Source: Candidatus Aramenus sp. CH1 (GTDB lineage: Archaea > Thermoproteota > Thermoprotei_A > Sulfolobales > Sulfolobaceae). Taken from it: a stretch of DNA of 41,885 nt. A model generated the notes under the pieces. The model ran no database searches, had not been told where the DNA came from, and was given only the letters and a program-made list of their open reading frames with translations. The translations under genes and the position numbers were made by a program. This document shows positions 8,337 through 17,583 of the stretch, piece by piece (the stretch's first letter is position 1; every line of letters begins with the position of its first letter). The stretch spans positions 1 to 41,885 of the forward strand of contig JALBWU010000011.1 of the NCBI GenBank assembly GCA_022678445.1, written 5' to 3'.

Positions 8337-8633
8337 CTTGAGGTTAATTATTATCTTATCATATTTGTTTTTTACCATTTTCTTAATACCTTTTACTCCA
8401 TTTGAGTACTCTACTTCGATTAAGCCTGCGCTCTCCAAAAGGGCCAGTTGACTGCTCACGTTTCCCTTAGTCATCTGCAGTTCCTCGCTCAGCTCGGTTA
8501 CACTCTTTGGCGATTCCGCAACTATTTTCAAGATATTTATCCTGGTCATTGAGGACAAGGCATCGGCGATCCTCATTATTTCCTCAGGGTCTTCCAAGAC
8601 TAGGTCCATGTGGAAGAGCTTGCCTCGTATCAT
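8325..8633 (-). CDS. ArsR-family winged-helix transcriptional regulator
   Basis: A 102-residue protein with a clear ArsR/SmtB winged-helix core: [44 protein letters not shown] as the helix-turn-helix, and [14 protein letters not shown] as the wing. There are no cysteines, so it is not a thiolate metal sensor of the classical ArsR type. The ligand is unknown. The promoter region shared with the divergent LSm gene holds a 13-bp palindrome between the presumed TATA and the start, fitting autoregulation. ATG eight codons downstream is an alternative start. Confidence 0.85.
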   Translation of the reverse strand: MIRGKLFHMDLVLEDPEEIMRIADALSSMTRINILKIVAESPKSVTELSEELQMTKGNVSSQLALLESAGLIEVEYSNGVKGIKKMVKNKYDKIIINLKSST

Positions 8634-8645
8634 TCAAAAGGATTT

Positions 8646-8658
8646 GCACACATTGTGC
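8646..8658. promoter_or_regulatory. Palindromic operator candidate GCACA-cat-TGTGC
   Basis: This perfect 5-bp inverted repeat lies 13 bases upstream of the ArsR-type gene, between its ATG and the TATA-like CTATAAAAG (minus strand, about 8664-8673). A bound repressor here would block the ArsR gene and could also affect the divergent LSm gene. Confidence 0.5.
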
Positions 8659-8708
8659 GTCATTCTTTTATAGTGGTTATATGAAGTAGTAAGAAGAGGA
8701 GAGAAATT

Positions 8709-8972
8709 TTGCAGACTAAAGTAGAGAATCCCTTAAAGAATTTGAGGTCTGCAGTTAATAAAATTGTACTCGTGAAGCTTAAGGACGGCTCTGAGTACAT
8801 TGGAAGGCTAGAGCAGACCGATGGTACCATGAACCTAGTACTTAGGGACTGCACAGAGATGGTCGAGGGTTCCAGCGACCCAGTCGCGAAGTACGGGAGA
8901 GTTCTCATAAGGGGGAGCAATATTCTGTTTGTCAGCGTCGACTACGAAAGCATAATGGACAGGGAGAAGTAA
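8709..8972 (+). CDS. Sm-like archaeal protein (LSm/SmAP)
   Basis: An 87-residue LSm protein. Sm1 motif: [20 protein letters not shown] followed by [10 protein letters not shown]. Sm2 motif: [16 protein letters not shown]. Archaeal Sm proteins form hexa- or heptameric rings that bind U-rich RNA 3' ends and act in RNA processing, tRNA maturation and RNA turnover. The start is TTG, preceded by a purine-rich GAGGAGAG ribosome-binding-like stretch, with a TATA-like TTTTATAG about 40 bases upstream. The gene for methionine adenosyltransferase follows after 34 bases on the same strand. Confidence 0.93.
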   Translation: MQTKVENPLKNLRSAVNKIVLVKLKDGSEYIGRLEQTDGTMNLVLRDCTEMVEGSSDPVAKYGRVLIRGSNILFVSVDYESIMDREK

Positions 8973-9006
8973 GCTTTTTTAAAAAGACGTAGGTAGTTGA
9001 GTTACT

Positions 9007-10218
9007 ATGAAAAACATAAACATTCAGCCTGCCAGAATCGCAAATATGGACAACCTTGAAGTGGAGCTGGTAGAGAGAAAGGGAGTAGGACATCCTGATT
9101 ACATAGCCGACTCCGCCTCCGAGGAAGCCAGTAGGAAGCTTTCGCTCTACTACCTTAAGGAGTTCAACACTATACTACATCACAACTTGGACAAGACCCT
9201 GGTTGTTGGAGGTCAAGCTAGCCCTACATTCAAAGGAGGAGAAGTCCTTCACCCGATATACGTTATAGTTGCTGGTAGGGCTACTACTGAAGTTAAGACT
9301 GAAAAGGGAGTGGAGAACGTACCTGTTGGGACTATAATATTGGACGCAGTAAAGGAGTGGATAAGGAACAACTTTAGGTATCTCGACGCTGACAAGCACG
9401 TGATTGTGGACTACAAAATAGGAAAAGGTTCCGCTGACTTAGTTGGCATCTTCGAGAAGAGCAAGACCAAACCATTGTCCAACGATACAAGCTTTGGGGT
9501 AGGCTTCGCCCCCTACTCTACCCTCGAGAACTTGGTTTTTCAGACGGAGAGGTTCCTCAACTCAAAGGGGCTAAAGTTAGAACTACCAGAGGTAGGTGAA
9601 GACGTAAAAGTAATGGGGCTCAGGAGAGGGAAGGAGATCTACTTGACTATAGCTATGGCTACAATAAGTCAGCTCATTGACGATGCTCAGCACTACTTAT
9701 CAGTAAAGGAACAAGTGAAGGAGAAAGTGCTGGACTTGGCCAAGAAACTGGCTCCGGACTTCGACGTTAAGGTGTTTGTGAACACAGGAGACAAACCAGA
9801 GAACGGTATTTACTACCTCACCGTCACTGGAACCTCCGCAGAGCACGGAGATGACGGTATGACGGGCAGGGGTAATAGGGGTGTTGGGCTAATAACTCCC
9901 ATGAGGCCTATGTCGTTGGAGGCAACTGCTGGTAAGAACCCAGTGAACCACGTCGGAAAAATATACAACGTGCTGGCAAACTTAATAGCTAAGAAAGTGG
10001 TCGAGGAGACCCACGTGCTAAACGCTCAAGTGGAAGTTCTAGGTCAGATAGGCAGACCCATTGACGATCCGTTAATAGTTAACGTAGAGGTCAATCCAGG
10101 CAACGAGAGGATAAGCGATGACTTGAAGAACGAGATCAACGGCGTAGTGGAGGAATACCTCAATTCGATGCAAAAAATAACTGAGCTAATTCTAGACGGA
10201 AAAGTTATGCTCTTTTAA
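9007..10218 (+). CDS. mat: S-adenosylmethionine synthetase, archaeal type
   Basis: A 403-residue member of the archaeal methionine adenosyltransferase family, distant from bacterial MetK. Family blocks seen are [15 protein letters not shown] near residue 24, [40 protein letters not shown] and [13 protein letters not shown]. It makes SAM from methionine and ATP, which feeds the RNA and tetrapyrrole methyltransferases implied elsewhere in the window. The ATG follows a short A/T-rich promoter. The 3' end overlaps the convergent DUF460 gene by 27 bases. Confidence 0.97.
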   Translation: MKNINIQPARIANMDNLEVELVERKGVGHPDYIADSASEEASRKLSLYYLKEFNTILHHNLDKTLVVGGQASPTFKGGEVLHPIYVIVAGRATTEVKTEKGVENVPVGTIILDAVKEWIRNNFRYLDADKHVIVDYKIGKGSADLVGIFEKSKTKPLSNDTSFGVGFAPYSTLENLVFQTERFLNSKGLKLELPEVGEDVKVMGLRRGKEIYLTIAMATISQLIDDAQHYLSVKEQVKEKVLDLAKKLAPDFDVKVFVNTGDKPENGIYYLTVTGTSAEHGDDGMTGRGNRGVGLITPMRPMSLEATAGKNPVNHVGKIYNVLANLIAKKVVEETHVLNAQVEVLGQIGRPIDDPLIVNVEVNPGNERISDDLKNEINGVVEEYLNSMQKITELILDGKVMLF

Positions 10219-12018
10219 TCTAGAAAGCCTATATTTCTCGATTAACCTCTTTACGTCATCCACTTTAATATCCTGGTTTAACTCCTTCTCCCTCTGCAAG
10301 ACCTTCAAGTCTTGTATTAACTTAGGATCCACTACGGCTAGGTCGGCATCTACGTAAAGGGCCAACTCCTCGTTTACCTCTTCACCTAGTGCAAAGAGCT
10401 TTCCGTTATTAACGTAAAGTAGCGGAGAGTCCTTTGAAACGACAGCTAGTTTTCCCCTAAGTAAATCGGATATGAGCGTGTTGTATCTTTCGATCTTCTC
10501 CTTTATTTTCAGGTTCTCTTCTTGAAGTTGAAGTATGGCCTTGTTCTTTTGCTCTATTATGTTGTTGAGCTCGTAAATTTTCCTGTCCTTCTGCACTTCT
10601 GTGTTGTACTGTAGTCTAATCTCCTCAATCTTCTTCTCTAGTTCCTCCTTCTCCTTAAAGAGATTTTTGAGGATAGCCCTTAGCCTATTGTTCTCGTGTT
10701 TTAAGAACGTCAACTCGTCGTCGATGTTTTTCAACGGTTTTTGTTGAGCGGTTGAGGTGATTACTAGCTTAGGCTGTTCCTTACCCTCCAGTTTCTTCTC
10801 GATTTCTCTTTCTATACACTCCGCAAGTGTACTTCCACTTATTATACATCTAAACACCACGTTTTCGTCAATGTCAATGTCGAACCTTCTTATCAAGCTC
10901 TCGCTTTGCCTTATCTTCTTCTCCACTTCGTTATACGCTTTTAAAGCAGCGGCCAGCGCGTCCCTAATGTGGGGATTCGTTATCTTAAGCCCAAATCTCT
11001 CGCAGTACTGGTTTAACATTTCCTGCTTCTCGTCAACGCTCAAGGATTTTTCTGGAACGTAGATCTTTGAGTTAAGGGCACCGGCGAGCCTCTTCACCGT
11101 GTCGGGCAAAGGATTAACGTCAGTAGACAATATAACTGGGACTCCCTTCTCTCTAACTAAAGATATTATGTCGTCCCTATCTATACCTCTTCTGCTTTCA
11201 AGAAGTACTGGTTTTCCGTAGAAGTCTATTGCCGCTATCCCCACTTCTATCCCAGGGTCTATGCCTATGATTAGCGGCTTTGATGCCTCCTTCTTGTCGG
11301 CGAATTCAATTTTAGTCTTATACACTGGTCTTATTTCAAGATTTACGTCGTGTCCCCTCATTTTCTTAACTATCCCGTATAGGCTCTCCCTGGAAGCGTA
11401 AACAACGAACACAGCCCCCTCCATGCCTGCCTTAGTTTTCTTTACGATGACGTCGTAGTCAAAGCCGTTCTTGTCTAAGGCCTCCTTTACTTGTTTAAAG
11501 ACCCTTAGCACAAGACCTCTCAGATGTCTTTTATACCTGTTAGAGCTCATACCTCCTGGTCCAGATCTTCTGCCCTTTGATATAATGATCTTGGTCTTGT
11601 TCTCTATTAGTTTAATTTTAGTGCCAGCTCCCTTAGATGCAAGAAGGGCGGCTAGATACGCAGTACGCAGAGGATTTGGTTTGCCTTGCACCTCAACGCC
11701 GTAGAGTTTAGCTACCTCCCTTATGTCCTTGAACTCCCCATTCAGGTAAGTTACTTGGACTACCTCAACGCTCTCCGGAAAGAGGCTAAGTACCTTTACT
11801 ACTTCCCTATCGCTGCTCCCTAACTCGTAGACGTTGTCTGTTGCAATAACTGAAATTTCCTGTTCCCACGCTATCCTTATAACCCTGCTTAGGTGAACGT
11901 TCTCCATTTTCTGAATGACGTTACCCACTTCGTCCATTACTACAATAGAGTACCTAGGCTGTGAAGCTGAAAGAGGACTATTCCTAGGCTCAATGTCTAT
12001 GCCCAGGAATTTCCTCAT
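10192..12018 (-). CDS. DUF460 protein: tandem RNase H-like domains plus long coiled coil
   Basis: A 608-residue member of the archaeal DUF460 family. An RNase H/RuvC-like start is seen at the N-terminus (FLGIDIE, residues 4-10, then [10 protein letters not shown]). A second is seen at about residues 249-275 ([20 protein letters not shown]) with [11 protein letters not shown] and [13 protein letters not shown] helices that carry acidic residues. A strongly basic block [20 protein letters not shown] (149-168) suggests nucleic-acid contact. Residues of about 420-545 form a charged heptad-rich coiled coil. The function is unproven; a nuclease or RNA-binding role is inference. The ATG overlaps the stop of the upstream rio2 gene by four bases, so it is translated with a ribosome maturation kinase, and the RqcH homologue lies just beyond. 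Confidence 0.85.
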   Translation of the reverse strand: MRKFLGIDIEPRNSPLSASQPRYSIVVMDEVGNVIQKMENVHLSRVIRIAWEQEISVIATDNVYELGSSDREVVKVLSLFPESVEVVQVTYLNGEFKDIREVAKLYGVEVQGKPNPLRTAYLAALLASKGAGTKIKLIENKTKIIISKGRRSGPGGMSSNRYKRHLRGLVLRVFKQVKEALDKNGFDYDVIVKKTKAGMEGAVFVVYASRESLYGIVKKMRGHDVNLEIRPVYKTKIEFADKKEASKPLIIGIDPGIEVGIAAIDFYGKPVLLESRRGIDRDDIISLVREKGVPVILSTDVNPLPDTVKRLAGALNSKIYVPEKSLSVDEKQEMLNQYCERFGLKITNPHIRDALAAALKAYNEVEKKIRQSESLIRRFDIDIDENVVFRCIISGSTLAECIEREIEKKLEGKEQPKLVITSTAQQKPLKNIDDELTFLKHENNRLRAILKNLFKEKEELEKKIEEIRLQYNTEVQKDRKIYELNNIIEQKNKAILQLQEENLKIKEKIERYNTLISDLLRGKLAVVSKDSPLLYVNNGKLFALGEEVNEELALYVDADLAVVDPKLIQDLKVLQREKELNQDIKVDDVKRLIEKYRLSRLKEHNFSV

Positions 12019-12884
12019 GGCCCACCACTTACGTACTCTATAGCTTGGTCTAGGTCGTACTCGATCCTGTACTTCTTCCTGAAGAAGTCAAGAATATTTA
12101 GCAAGTCCCTTCTTAGAAGTTCGTTGTTATGTCTTTGCCACTGTGGCCAATCAATCACATACGGTTTCTCTGAGTTGTCAACAATTACGTTGTAAGGGCT
12201 AAGATCACCGTGTACCAACCCATCACAGTAGTTAAAGGCTATCCTAATCGTACCTAGAATAACGTCGAGGACCTCCTTTGGCGAACTTAGATTAGCGTAT
12301 ATTAACTTGTTTCCTTCAACGAATTCGCTGGCTACTCCATTGTAAGCGAGTCCCAGGGGCCTCGGTACAGATCCCATGTTTTTATTGACGCATTCTAACG
12401 CCTCGTATTCTCTCTTGGCGTTGTCGAGCGTGACTGAGACCCAGTTCTTCCTCTCGGTGTATCCACGGAGTTTACGTGCGTTTCTGTAACTTGTCCTCCC
12501 AACCCTGTGGAACTTCACTACAATTACGTTGTAATTGAAGTCGTAGCCATAATATACTATACTTTCCTTTCCCTCGCCTATTACGTCTCCGAGGGACTTT
12601 ACGACGCCTTTAGCGTAAAGACTTTTTGTAGCCACTACGTCAATCCCTGAGAAGCTCAACCTATAGGATATCTCTCCTTTTATTCTCTCTCTGGAGATTA
12701 ACCTTAGTCCCTCCAACTTTACTAACGCCACGTCCAACTCTTTGCTAGTAAAACCAAGCCTGTCCTTGATCACCGATTTTGGTACGTACTCGTAAAGGTC
12801 TCTTAGCTCTATCAAGGTCTTGAGAATAGCGTAATCAGAAGACGATACTAAAGAAGTCTTCTCTGCTAAACTGGCTAAAGGCAT
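12015..12884 (-). CDS. rio2: RIO2-type atypical serine kinase/ATPase
   Basis: A 289-residue protein with the RIO2 layout. The N-terminal winged helix (about 1-90) is followed by a kinase lobe with the RIO2 ATP loop GEGKESIVYYG, catalytic-lobe lysine K124 in IVVKFHR, the RIO flexible loop, catalytic HGDLSPYNV (D227) and metal-binding IDWPQ (D245). RIO2 binds the pre-40S (pre-30S) subunit and uses ATP hydrolysis in small-subunit maturation. The stop overlaps the DUF460 start by four bases, and the RqcH/NEMF homologue ends 13 bases upstream, so the three probably form one operon. Confidence 0.95.
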   Translation of the reverse strand: MPLASLAEKTSLVSSSDYAILKTLIELRDLYEYVPKSVIKDRLGFTSKELDVALVKLEGLRLISRERIKGEISYRLSFSGIDVVATKSLYAKGVVKSLGDVIGEGKESIVYYGYDFNYNVIVVKFHRVGRTSYRNARKLRGYTERKNWVSVTLDNAKREYEALECVNKNMGSVPRPLGLAYNGVASEFVEGNKLIYANLSSPKEVLDVILGTIRIAFNYCDGLVHGDLSPYNVIVDNSEKPYVIDWPQWQRHNNELLRRDLLNILDFFRKKYRIEYDLDQAIEYVSGGP

Positions 12885-12897
12885 AATTTCTAAAATA

Positions 12898-14718
12898 TTA
12901 ATGGGAAATTGGGTTATTATTGTTTGTTGAAGCGGTGTTTTTTACCTCGACCTTCTTTATCTCGCTCCTTCCAGGCATAAGCTTAGTAATCTCGTTGGCA
13001 ATTACCTTTGCAGGTAACTCGAGTTTCTTGGAAAAATCTCTGGCTATCTTTTCTGCAACTTTGCCAGGGTCTGTTCCTCCTGGGGCAATAACTACGTAAG
13101 CGTCGCATTTTTCTGAGATTGTGTCCACAGGCCCAGCCTCCACTCTGACCTCGTTCTCACCCTTGCATACGCCTACAGCTAGCTCGAGTTTTACGTTGTT
13201 GACGAAGTTCTTTTTACCGTAAATCATGAACGAACCCTTGGGCAAGTACTCTCCTGCAGGCGGAGACTTGGAAACTTGACTTCCATAGACCCAGAAGACG
13301 TCCACAGAACCTAGCCCAACTTTCCATGCCTTTGAGTAACACGCTGCTATAACTGCCGCGTCCCTCATGTCTTCCTCTTGTATACCCTCAGGGTCCTTTA
13401 TTACGGTGGCTGCTGCACCTTGTATGTTAGCGTGGAGGAATATGTCCCTCTCTCCTAGTAGCTTTCTCACAATGCTTTCGTTTTGGTCCTGGTCCTTTCC
13501 CGCTATCACCAGGTACCCGTGCCTAGTGAATGACCATCTGTACTTCTCGTACCACTCCTTTTTCCTAAACGATATTGCAGACTCCCGGTTCTTTTCCTCT
13601 ATTTCAGCGCTTAAGCTCTGGAGTTTCTTCTTTAGCTCCTCAAGCGTTTCTTCCGCCCTTTTAGCCTTTTGCGAGTATTCCTTCGCTTCGTCGAAGTACT
13701 TTGAGGCGTTTTTCATTGCAGATAGCTTGGGGTCTATTTCCACCTCGTAACCGTCTAGCTTCAATGTAAACTTCTTGGCGTTCCTCTTTATTTCGTCCTC
13801 TACCAGCTGGTAATTACTCACTATAAGTCTTCCAATAGTCCTCAACTTTTCCTCTTCCTTCTTGTACTCGTCTATGGTGGAGAGCAATTGGTTAATAGAG
13901 CTCTCTAGCCTTTTCTTTTCCTCCTCGATTTTCTCTGACTTTCTCTTCACAGCCTCTACTTTTTCCAGTTTGGTGAAGTACTCGTCGAGTGCGTCGTTAA
14001 ATGACTTTGCCTCCACGCAGTTCTCAAACCTTATTGGCATGACGTTATTCTCGCTGTAACACGGTGTAACGTGACCGTTCTTAAGCTGGTCCTCAAACTC
14101 CTTAAGCTTCCTCTTAGCCTCTTCTAGCTCACTTAAGCTGTTGGCTCGGATTCCCAAGTAACTTATGATATCCTGTGGAGCTCCTAGTACCCTACTCAAG
14201 TTCCCCTTCTGTAAGTTTTTTTCTATTTCCTTGACGTCCATTGTAGGTTTTGGAGGCGCAGAGTACTGGTGCCCTGGTCTTATCGTCCTGTCCTTAAATT
14301 CCCTGTACTCGGTCGAAAACAAAACCTTGTTCTGCTGGTCAGCGACGACTAACAGACCCCTGGGCAGTAGCTCGACGTAAATTGAGTTACCGTTACTTAA
14401 ATCAATCCTCAGTATTCTCTCGTCGTTTACAATACTTACGCTCCTTATAGAAGCGTCCCTAACGTGCTCCCTCAATATCCTTGCCTTCGTGTCCAACGTC
14501 TTTTCCCTTTCATACTTGGTGAAGTGAATTCTCCTCCCTGGCTCAATTATCAGTTCCTTGATCCCTTGTGGACAGTGCAGTTTAAAGACAAAGACGTTGG
14601 GAATAACAGTAGAGTAAACGTTGTCAATTCTGCAGTTAACTAAGTTAGAGTTTTCACTTATCCACGCCACGAGGTCGTAGTAGCTCATAGAGGTCTTCGT
14701 TGCAAACTTTAAAGACAT
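12898..14718 (-). CDS. rqcH: RqcH/NEMF/Rqc2 homologue (NFACT protein)
   Basis: A 606-residue NFACT protein. The N-terminal NFACT-N/FbpA domain includes FKLHCPQGIKELIIEPGRRIHFT. A helix-hairpin-helix-like middle follows, then long coiled coils (about 265-400), and an NFACT-R (DUF814) domain starting KYRWSFTRHGYLVIAGKD. The segment FLHANIQGAAATVIKD contains the conserved H-A-x-x-x-G-A core of NFACT-R. Homologues bind stalled 50S subunits and recruit tRNA to add C-terminal tails to nascent chains. The last 15 residues are Asn-rich and probably disordered. The promoter lies in a short divergent gap of 19 bases shared with the small membrane protein gene. Confidence 0.93.
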   Translation of the reverse strand: MSLKFATKTSMSYYDLVAWISENSNLVNCRIDNVYSTVIPNVFVFKLHCPQGIKELIIEPGRRIHFTKYEREKTLDTKARILREHVRDASIRSVSIVNDERILRIDLSNGNSIYVELLPRGLLVVADQQNKVLFSTEYREFKDRTIRPGHQYSAPPKPTMDVKEIEKNLQKGNLSRVLGAPQDIISYLGIRANSLSELEEAKRKLKEFEDQLKNGHVTPCYSENNVMPIRFENCVEAKSFNDALDEYFTKLEKVEAVKRKSEKIEEEKKRLESSINQLLSTIDEYKKEEEKLRTIGRLIVSNYQLVEDEIKRNAKKFTLKLDGYEVEIDPKLSAMKNASKYFDEAKEYSQKAKRAEETLEELKKKLQSLSAEIEEKNRESAISFRKKEWYEKYRWSFTRHGYLVIAGKDQDQNESIVRKLLGERDIFLHANIQGAAATVIKDPEGIQEEDMRDAAVIAACYSKAWKVGLGSVDVFWVYGSQVSKSPPAGEYLPKGSFMIYGKKNFVNNVKLELAVGVCKGENEVRVEAGPVDTISEKCDAYVVIAPGGTDPGKVAEKIARDFSKKLELPAKVIANEITKLMPGRSEIKKVEVKNTASTNNNNPISH

Positions 14719-14737
14719 CTTCCCTTACACACATGAT

Positions 14738-14986
14738 ATGGATATCGAAGATAAAATATTGCTTTTGAGAGGTGTATTGGGGGTTGTTGCAGGTGCTATA
14801 TCGAGCTTTGTGGGCTCGATTGTCTCAGCCGGCGTCGTGGCCCTAATAGGTTATGTACTGTCCGTGCTCGTAGTCTACGTTATGTTTAAGCACGGGAAGA
14901 AGTGGCTGTTGTTCGGAAAGGGAACACTGACGTACGTTGTTGCTTGGTTTTTAATACTGGTCTTGGTATATAATATCCTAGTTTGA
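14738..14986 (+). CDS. Small EMC6-like three-helix membrane protein
   Basis: An 82-residue protein with three hydrophobic segments (about 8-26, 29-50, 62-81) and charged ends. The order of features resembles EMC6: a short polar start with LLRGVLGVVAGAIS, a glycine-rich first helix, a GYVLSVLVVYVM second helix, a basic turn KHGKKWLLFGKG, then LTYVVAWFLILVLVY. EMC6 is the core of the eukaryotic membrane-protein insertase and has been proposed to have archaeal relatives. The match is by eye and the protein could be an unrelated small membrane protein. It lies three bases before the Mut7-C gene and diverges from rqcH. Confidence 0.65.
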   Translation: MDIEDKILLLRGVLGVVAGAISSFVGSIVSAGVVALIGYVLSVLVVYVMFKHGKKWLLFGKGTLTYVVAWFLILVLVYNILV

Positions 14987-14989
14987 CAC

Positions 14990-15535
14990 ATGCAGACTCA
15001 AAAGTTCATTGTAGACGCCATGCTCGGAAAGTTGGCGCGGTGGCTCAGGATTCTAGGCTACGATACCCTTTACGACAGTAGCTACGAGGACTGGAAGATA
15101 ATTAAGACTGCTGAAGAGCAAAAAAGGATAATAGTCACTAGGGATAGGGGACTGTGCAATAGGGCTAGGAAAAAGGGGCTCGAGTGTTTTATGGTTAACC
15201 CGGACTACGACATTGTGAATACGCTAGCTCAATTGGCGAAGAAGTACAGGATAGACCTCCACGTAAACGTGGACGCAACTAGGTGTTCCGAATGTAACGG
15301 CATATTGTTGAAGGTTGGGGAAAACAAGTGGCAGTGTTCTAGGTGTAAGAAGGTTTACTGGAAGGGGAGACATTGGAGGACTATTGAGGAGATTCTTATT
15401 AAGGCACAGAGCAGAGTAGAAAGTAATGAAGGATCTAGTGACAATAGAGGAACTAAACCTAGAGGAAGGGAAAAAGCTAGTAAGGATAGCCAGACTAGCG
15501 ATAATGTCGAAGCTGAAGTTAATAGACAAGTCTGA
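14990..15535 (+). CDS. Mut7-C (DUF82) PIN-like RNase domain with zinc ribbon
   Basis: A PIN-like domain at the N-terminus, [21 protein letters not shown], with acidic residues D9 and IVTRDRGL, is followed by a zinc ribbon with two knuckles (CSECNG and CSRCKK) and KGRHW. This is the Mut7-C family, which is predicted to be an RNase by homology to the exonuclease Mut7. The domain ends near residue 140. The remaining roughly 37 residues are polar, without family character, and overlap the next gene by 110 bases in another frame. The natural stop may have been lost or moved. It starts three bases after the membrane-protein gene. Confidence 0.85.
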   Translation: MQTQKFIVDAMLGKLARWLRILGYDTLYDSSYEDWKIIKTAEEQKRIIVTRDRGLCNRARKKGLECFMVNPDYDIVNTLAQLAKKYRIDLHVNVDATRCSECNGILLKVGENKWQCSRCKKVYWKGRHWRTIEEILIKAQSRVESNEGSSDNRGTKPRGREKASKDSQTSDNVEAEVNRQV

Positions 15536-16082
15536 AGACATCTCAGATGAAATTCTGAATAAGAAGGGCTTGGCTTTTGTAACTCTAGAGACTAAGAGGG
15601 GAAACACCTACTCTCTTAGGGGTTGTATAGGGTACATAGAGGCTGTAGCTCCATTAAAGGACATAGTGTATAACGCTGCAATTGCCGCTGCGTTCTCGGA
15701 CCCTAGATTTCCGCCCCTTAGAAGGGAGGAGTTTCAGGATGTGATAATAGAGGTCACGGTTTTGACAAAGCCAGAAGTGGTTGACGTGCCTAAAACGGAA
15801 TTACCTAAGGTTATCAAGGTTGGCGAAGACGGGCTTATAGTGGAGAAAGGTATCCTCTACAGCGGGTTACTCCTGCCTCAAGTCCCTATGGAGTACTGCT
15901 GGGACTCTGAGACTTTCCTTGCTGAGACGTGTATAAAGGCGGGACTTAGTCCAGACTGTTGGCTTTACGAAGATGTTAAGGTTAAGAGGTTCAAGGGTAT
16001 AATATTCAGGGAAATAGAACCGGACAACGTGATAATGATCAAGCCCTCAGAAGTCAAGTGCAAGAGACTAGGGGAGGAATGA
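15426..16082 (+). CDS. AMMECR1-domain protein
   Basis: A 218-residue AMMECR1 family protein. The invariant LRGCIGYIE motif is at residues 64-72, followed by [13 protein letters not shown], the EVTVLTKPE strand and [18 protein letters not shown]. The family is found in archaea, bacteria and eukaryotes; its biochemical role is unknown, though the LRGCIG loop is shaped like a binding or catalytic site. The ATG lies 110 bases inside the preceding Mut7-C frame, and using it gives the family's usual N-terminal helix ([17 protein letters not shown]), so the start seems right. The long overlap is discussed as a finding. Confidence 0.92.
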   Translation: MKDLVTIEELNLEEGKKLVRIARLAIMSKLKLIDKSEDISDEILNKKGLAFVTLETKRGNTYSLRGCIGYIEAVAPLKDIVYNAAIAAAFSDPRFPPLRREEFQDVIIEVTVLTKPEVVDVPKTELPKVIKVGEDGLIVEKGILYSGLLLPQVPMEYCWDSETFLAETCIKAGLSPDCWLYEDVKVKRFKGIIFREIEPDNVIMIKPSEVKCKRLGEE

Positions 16083-16100
16083 AAGTGCAAGGTCTTTATC

Positions 16101-16110
16101 ATATATAACT
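16101..16110 (+). promoter_or_regulatory. TATA box of the protein disulfide oxidoreductase gene
   Basis: CATATATAAC lies about 43 bases before the chosen ATG, putting transcription start near 16132. This leaves a short leader that contains the GGGAGTG ribosome binding site (16136-16142). Confidence 0.5.
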
Positions 16111-16148
16111 TTTTAGGTTACAAAGATAAAGTATTGGGAGTGAATTCC

Positions 16149-16850
16149 ATGTCAGAAGAGGAATATGCAGAGTTATTCACGCCAGAAGTTGAAAGTGCTT
16201 TGCAGGATGCCCTTAAAGACATGAAAGGTCCCGTAGACGTGTATGTATTTATAGACTCTTCGGACAGGAACTGTAATTACTGCGAGGTAACGAGAAAGTT
16301 CCTCGATTTTGTGAGCAAAGCTGCACCTAAAGACGAGAGCGGGTCTAGTTTACTAAAGGTCCACGTTGTGGACAGGGCGAAGGAGAGCGATAAAGCTCTG
16401 TTCTCGGAATTTAACGTATCTAGGGTTCCGACAGTAGCGTTCTACAAGGGGTATATCAGGTGGACCGGAGCTCCACTAGGCGAGGAGATAAGGGCGCTAG
16501 TGGAAACTATAGTGAGGCTCTCGCAAGGAGAAAGCGGTCTAAGTTCAGAGACCGTCAACGCGATAAAGGAAAAACTAAACGGACAAGTAAAGGTCGAGGT
16601 AGTGGTGACTCCATCTTGTCCATATTGTCCTTACGCAGCTCTGCTATCTCACATGGTAGCTTATGAGGCCTGTAAGGCAGGTAAATGCAACATCATATCT
16701 GACGTAGTTGAGGCATACGAGAACCAGGATATAGCCGAGAAGTACCAAGTAATGTCTGTCCCAACCCTTGCTGTGAACGAGTCAGTGGAGTTCATAGGAG
16801 TACCAAACGAGGAAAACTTCATTGATACCCTAGTCCAAAAACAGAAGTAA
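16149..16850 (+). CDS. pdo: Protein disulfide oxidoreductase (two glutaredoxin-like modules)
   Basis: About 233 residues forming two thioredoxin-fold units, each with a CxxC site: CNYC (C42/C45) and CPYC (C157/C160). Each unit has a cis-proline strand (SRVPTVAFYKG and MSVPTLAVN). This is the archaeal PDO family, which forms and isomerises intracellular disulfides, important for protein stability in thermophilic crenarchaea. The trxB-like flavoprotein at the left end could be its reductase, which is inference. ATG is chosen over an upstream in-frame TTG because GGGAGTG lies six bases before it. Confidence 0.93.
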   Translation: MSEEEYAELFTPEVESALQDALKDMKGPVDVYVFIDSSDRNCNYCEVTRKFLDFVSKAAPKDESGSSLLKVHVVDRAKESDKALFSEFNVSRVPTVAFYKGYIRWTGAPLGEEIRALVETIVRLSQGESGLSSETVNAIKEKLNGQVKVEVVVTPSCPYCPYAALLSHMVAYEACKAGKCNIISDVVEAYENQDIAEKYQVMSVPTLAVNESVEFIGVPNEENFIDTLVQKQK

Positions 16851-16908
16851 TACCCAAGCCCTGTTTTTCATTAAGTTTATAACGAATAGGGTTCAAGTTT
16901 TAAGGATA

Positions 16909-17580
16909 ATGAAGACCATTATAATTAAACTCACAGACGAGGAATATGCAAAGCTCGAGGAGGAGGCAAGAAGGGAGGGCTACGTTCTGTTAACGGAGTA
17001 CGTGAGGTCTAAGTTACTCTCGAGCTCTGCTTTAGCCCCTTCAAGTTCTTCACGGGTCGAGAGCGTCAATTATGAAGAAATGCTGCGAAAAATAGAAAGG
17101 AAAGTACAAGACATGATCAACCCGTTTACTTCTCAAATTGAGGATCTTAAGAAAAGGCTTGCAGACCTCCAGGAGAGGGTTGATTCCTTCGAAGAGAAGA
17201 GCCCCAAACCTAAGGAGCTCCAACCAAAGGAGAAATCGCAGAGACCGCCTACTGCTCAGGAGAAAAAGACTGCCCTAGATATCCTGTCGGAGCAAGGGGT
17301 CATCTTCGAAAGCGAGCTAAAGCTGAAGGATCCGGATAGGTTCTTTGAAAAACTGGAAAGGGAAGGAGCAAAGATCATAGTCACAGAGAAGGAGAGGATA
17401 GCAGTCGACCCTAACTTCTATAATAGCTTCGTAGACAAACTCTCGAAGTTATCGGCACAAGACGACGAAACTGCGAAGCAACAGCTAGGCAAGAGGGAGT
17501 TTAAGATGTTCCAGAAGCTAAAGGAAGCTGCGTACATATACTTTGATAGCTCCTCGAAGTCTTGGAAGTTCGTGCAGTAG
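16909..17580 (+). CDS. Ribbon-helix-helix protein with coiled coil and a C-terminal unknown domain
   Basis: A 223-residue protein. The first 37 residues (KTIIIKLTDEEYAKLEEEAR then LTEYVRSKLL) form a textbook ribbon-helix-helix DNA-binding unit. A Ser-rich linker, a coiled coil of about residues 57-95 and a Pro/Lys linker follow. The final domain (about 115-223) has alternating helix and strand segments such as ILSEQGVIFESELKLKDPDR and KAAYIYFD-like aromatics. The coiled coil suggests an oligomer larger than the usual RHH dimer. I do not recognise the C-terminal domain. A TATA box (GTTTATAA, 16875-16882) implies a leaderless message. It could be a regulator or chromosome-associated protein. 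Confidence 0.75.
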   Translation: MKTIIIKLTDEEYAKLEEEARREGYVLLTEYVRSKLLSSSALAPSSSSRVESVNYEEMLRKIERKVQDMINPFTSQIEDLKKRLADLQERVDSFEEKSPKPKELQPKEKSQRPPTAQEKKTALDILSEQGVIFESELKLKDPDRFFEKLEREGAKIIVTEKERIAVDPNFYNSFVDKLSKLSAQDDETAKQQLGKREFKMFQKLKEAAYIYFDSSSKSWKFVQ

Positions 17581-17583
17581 TGC

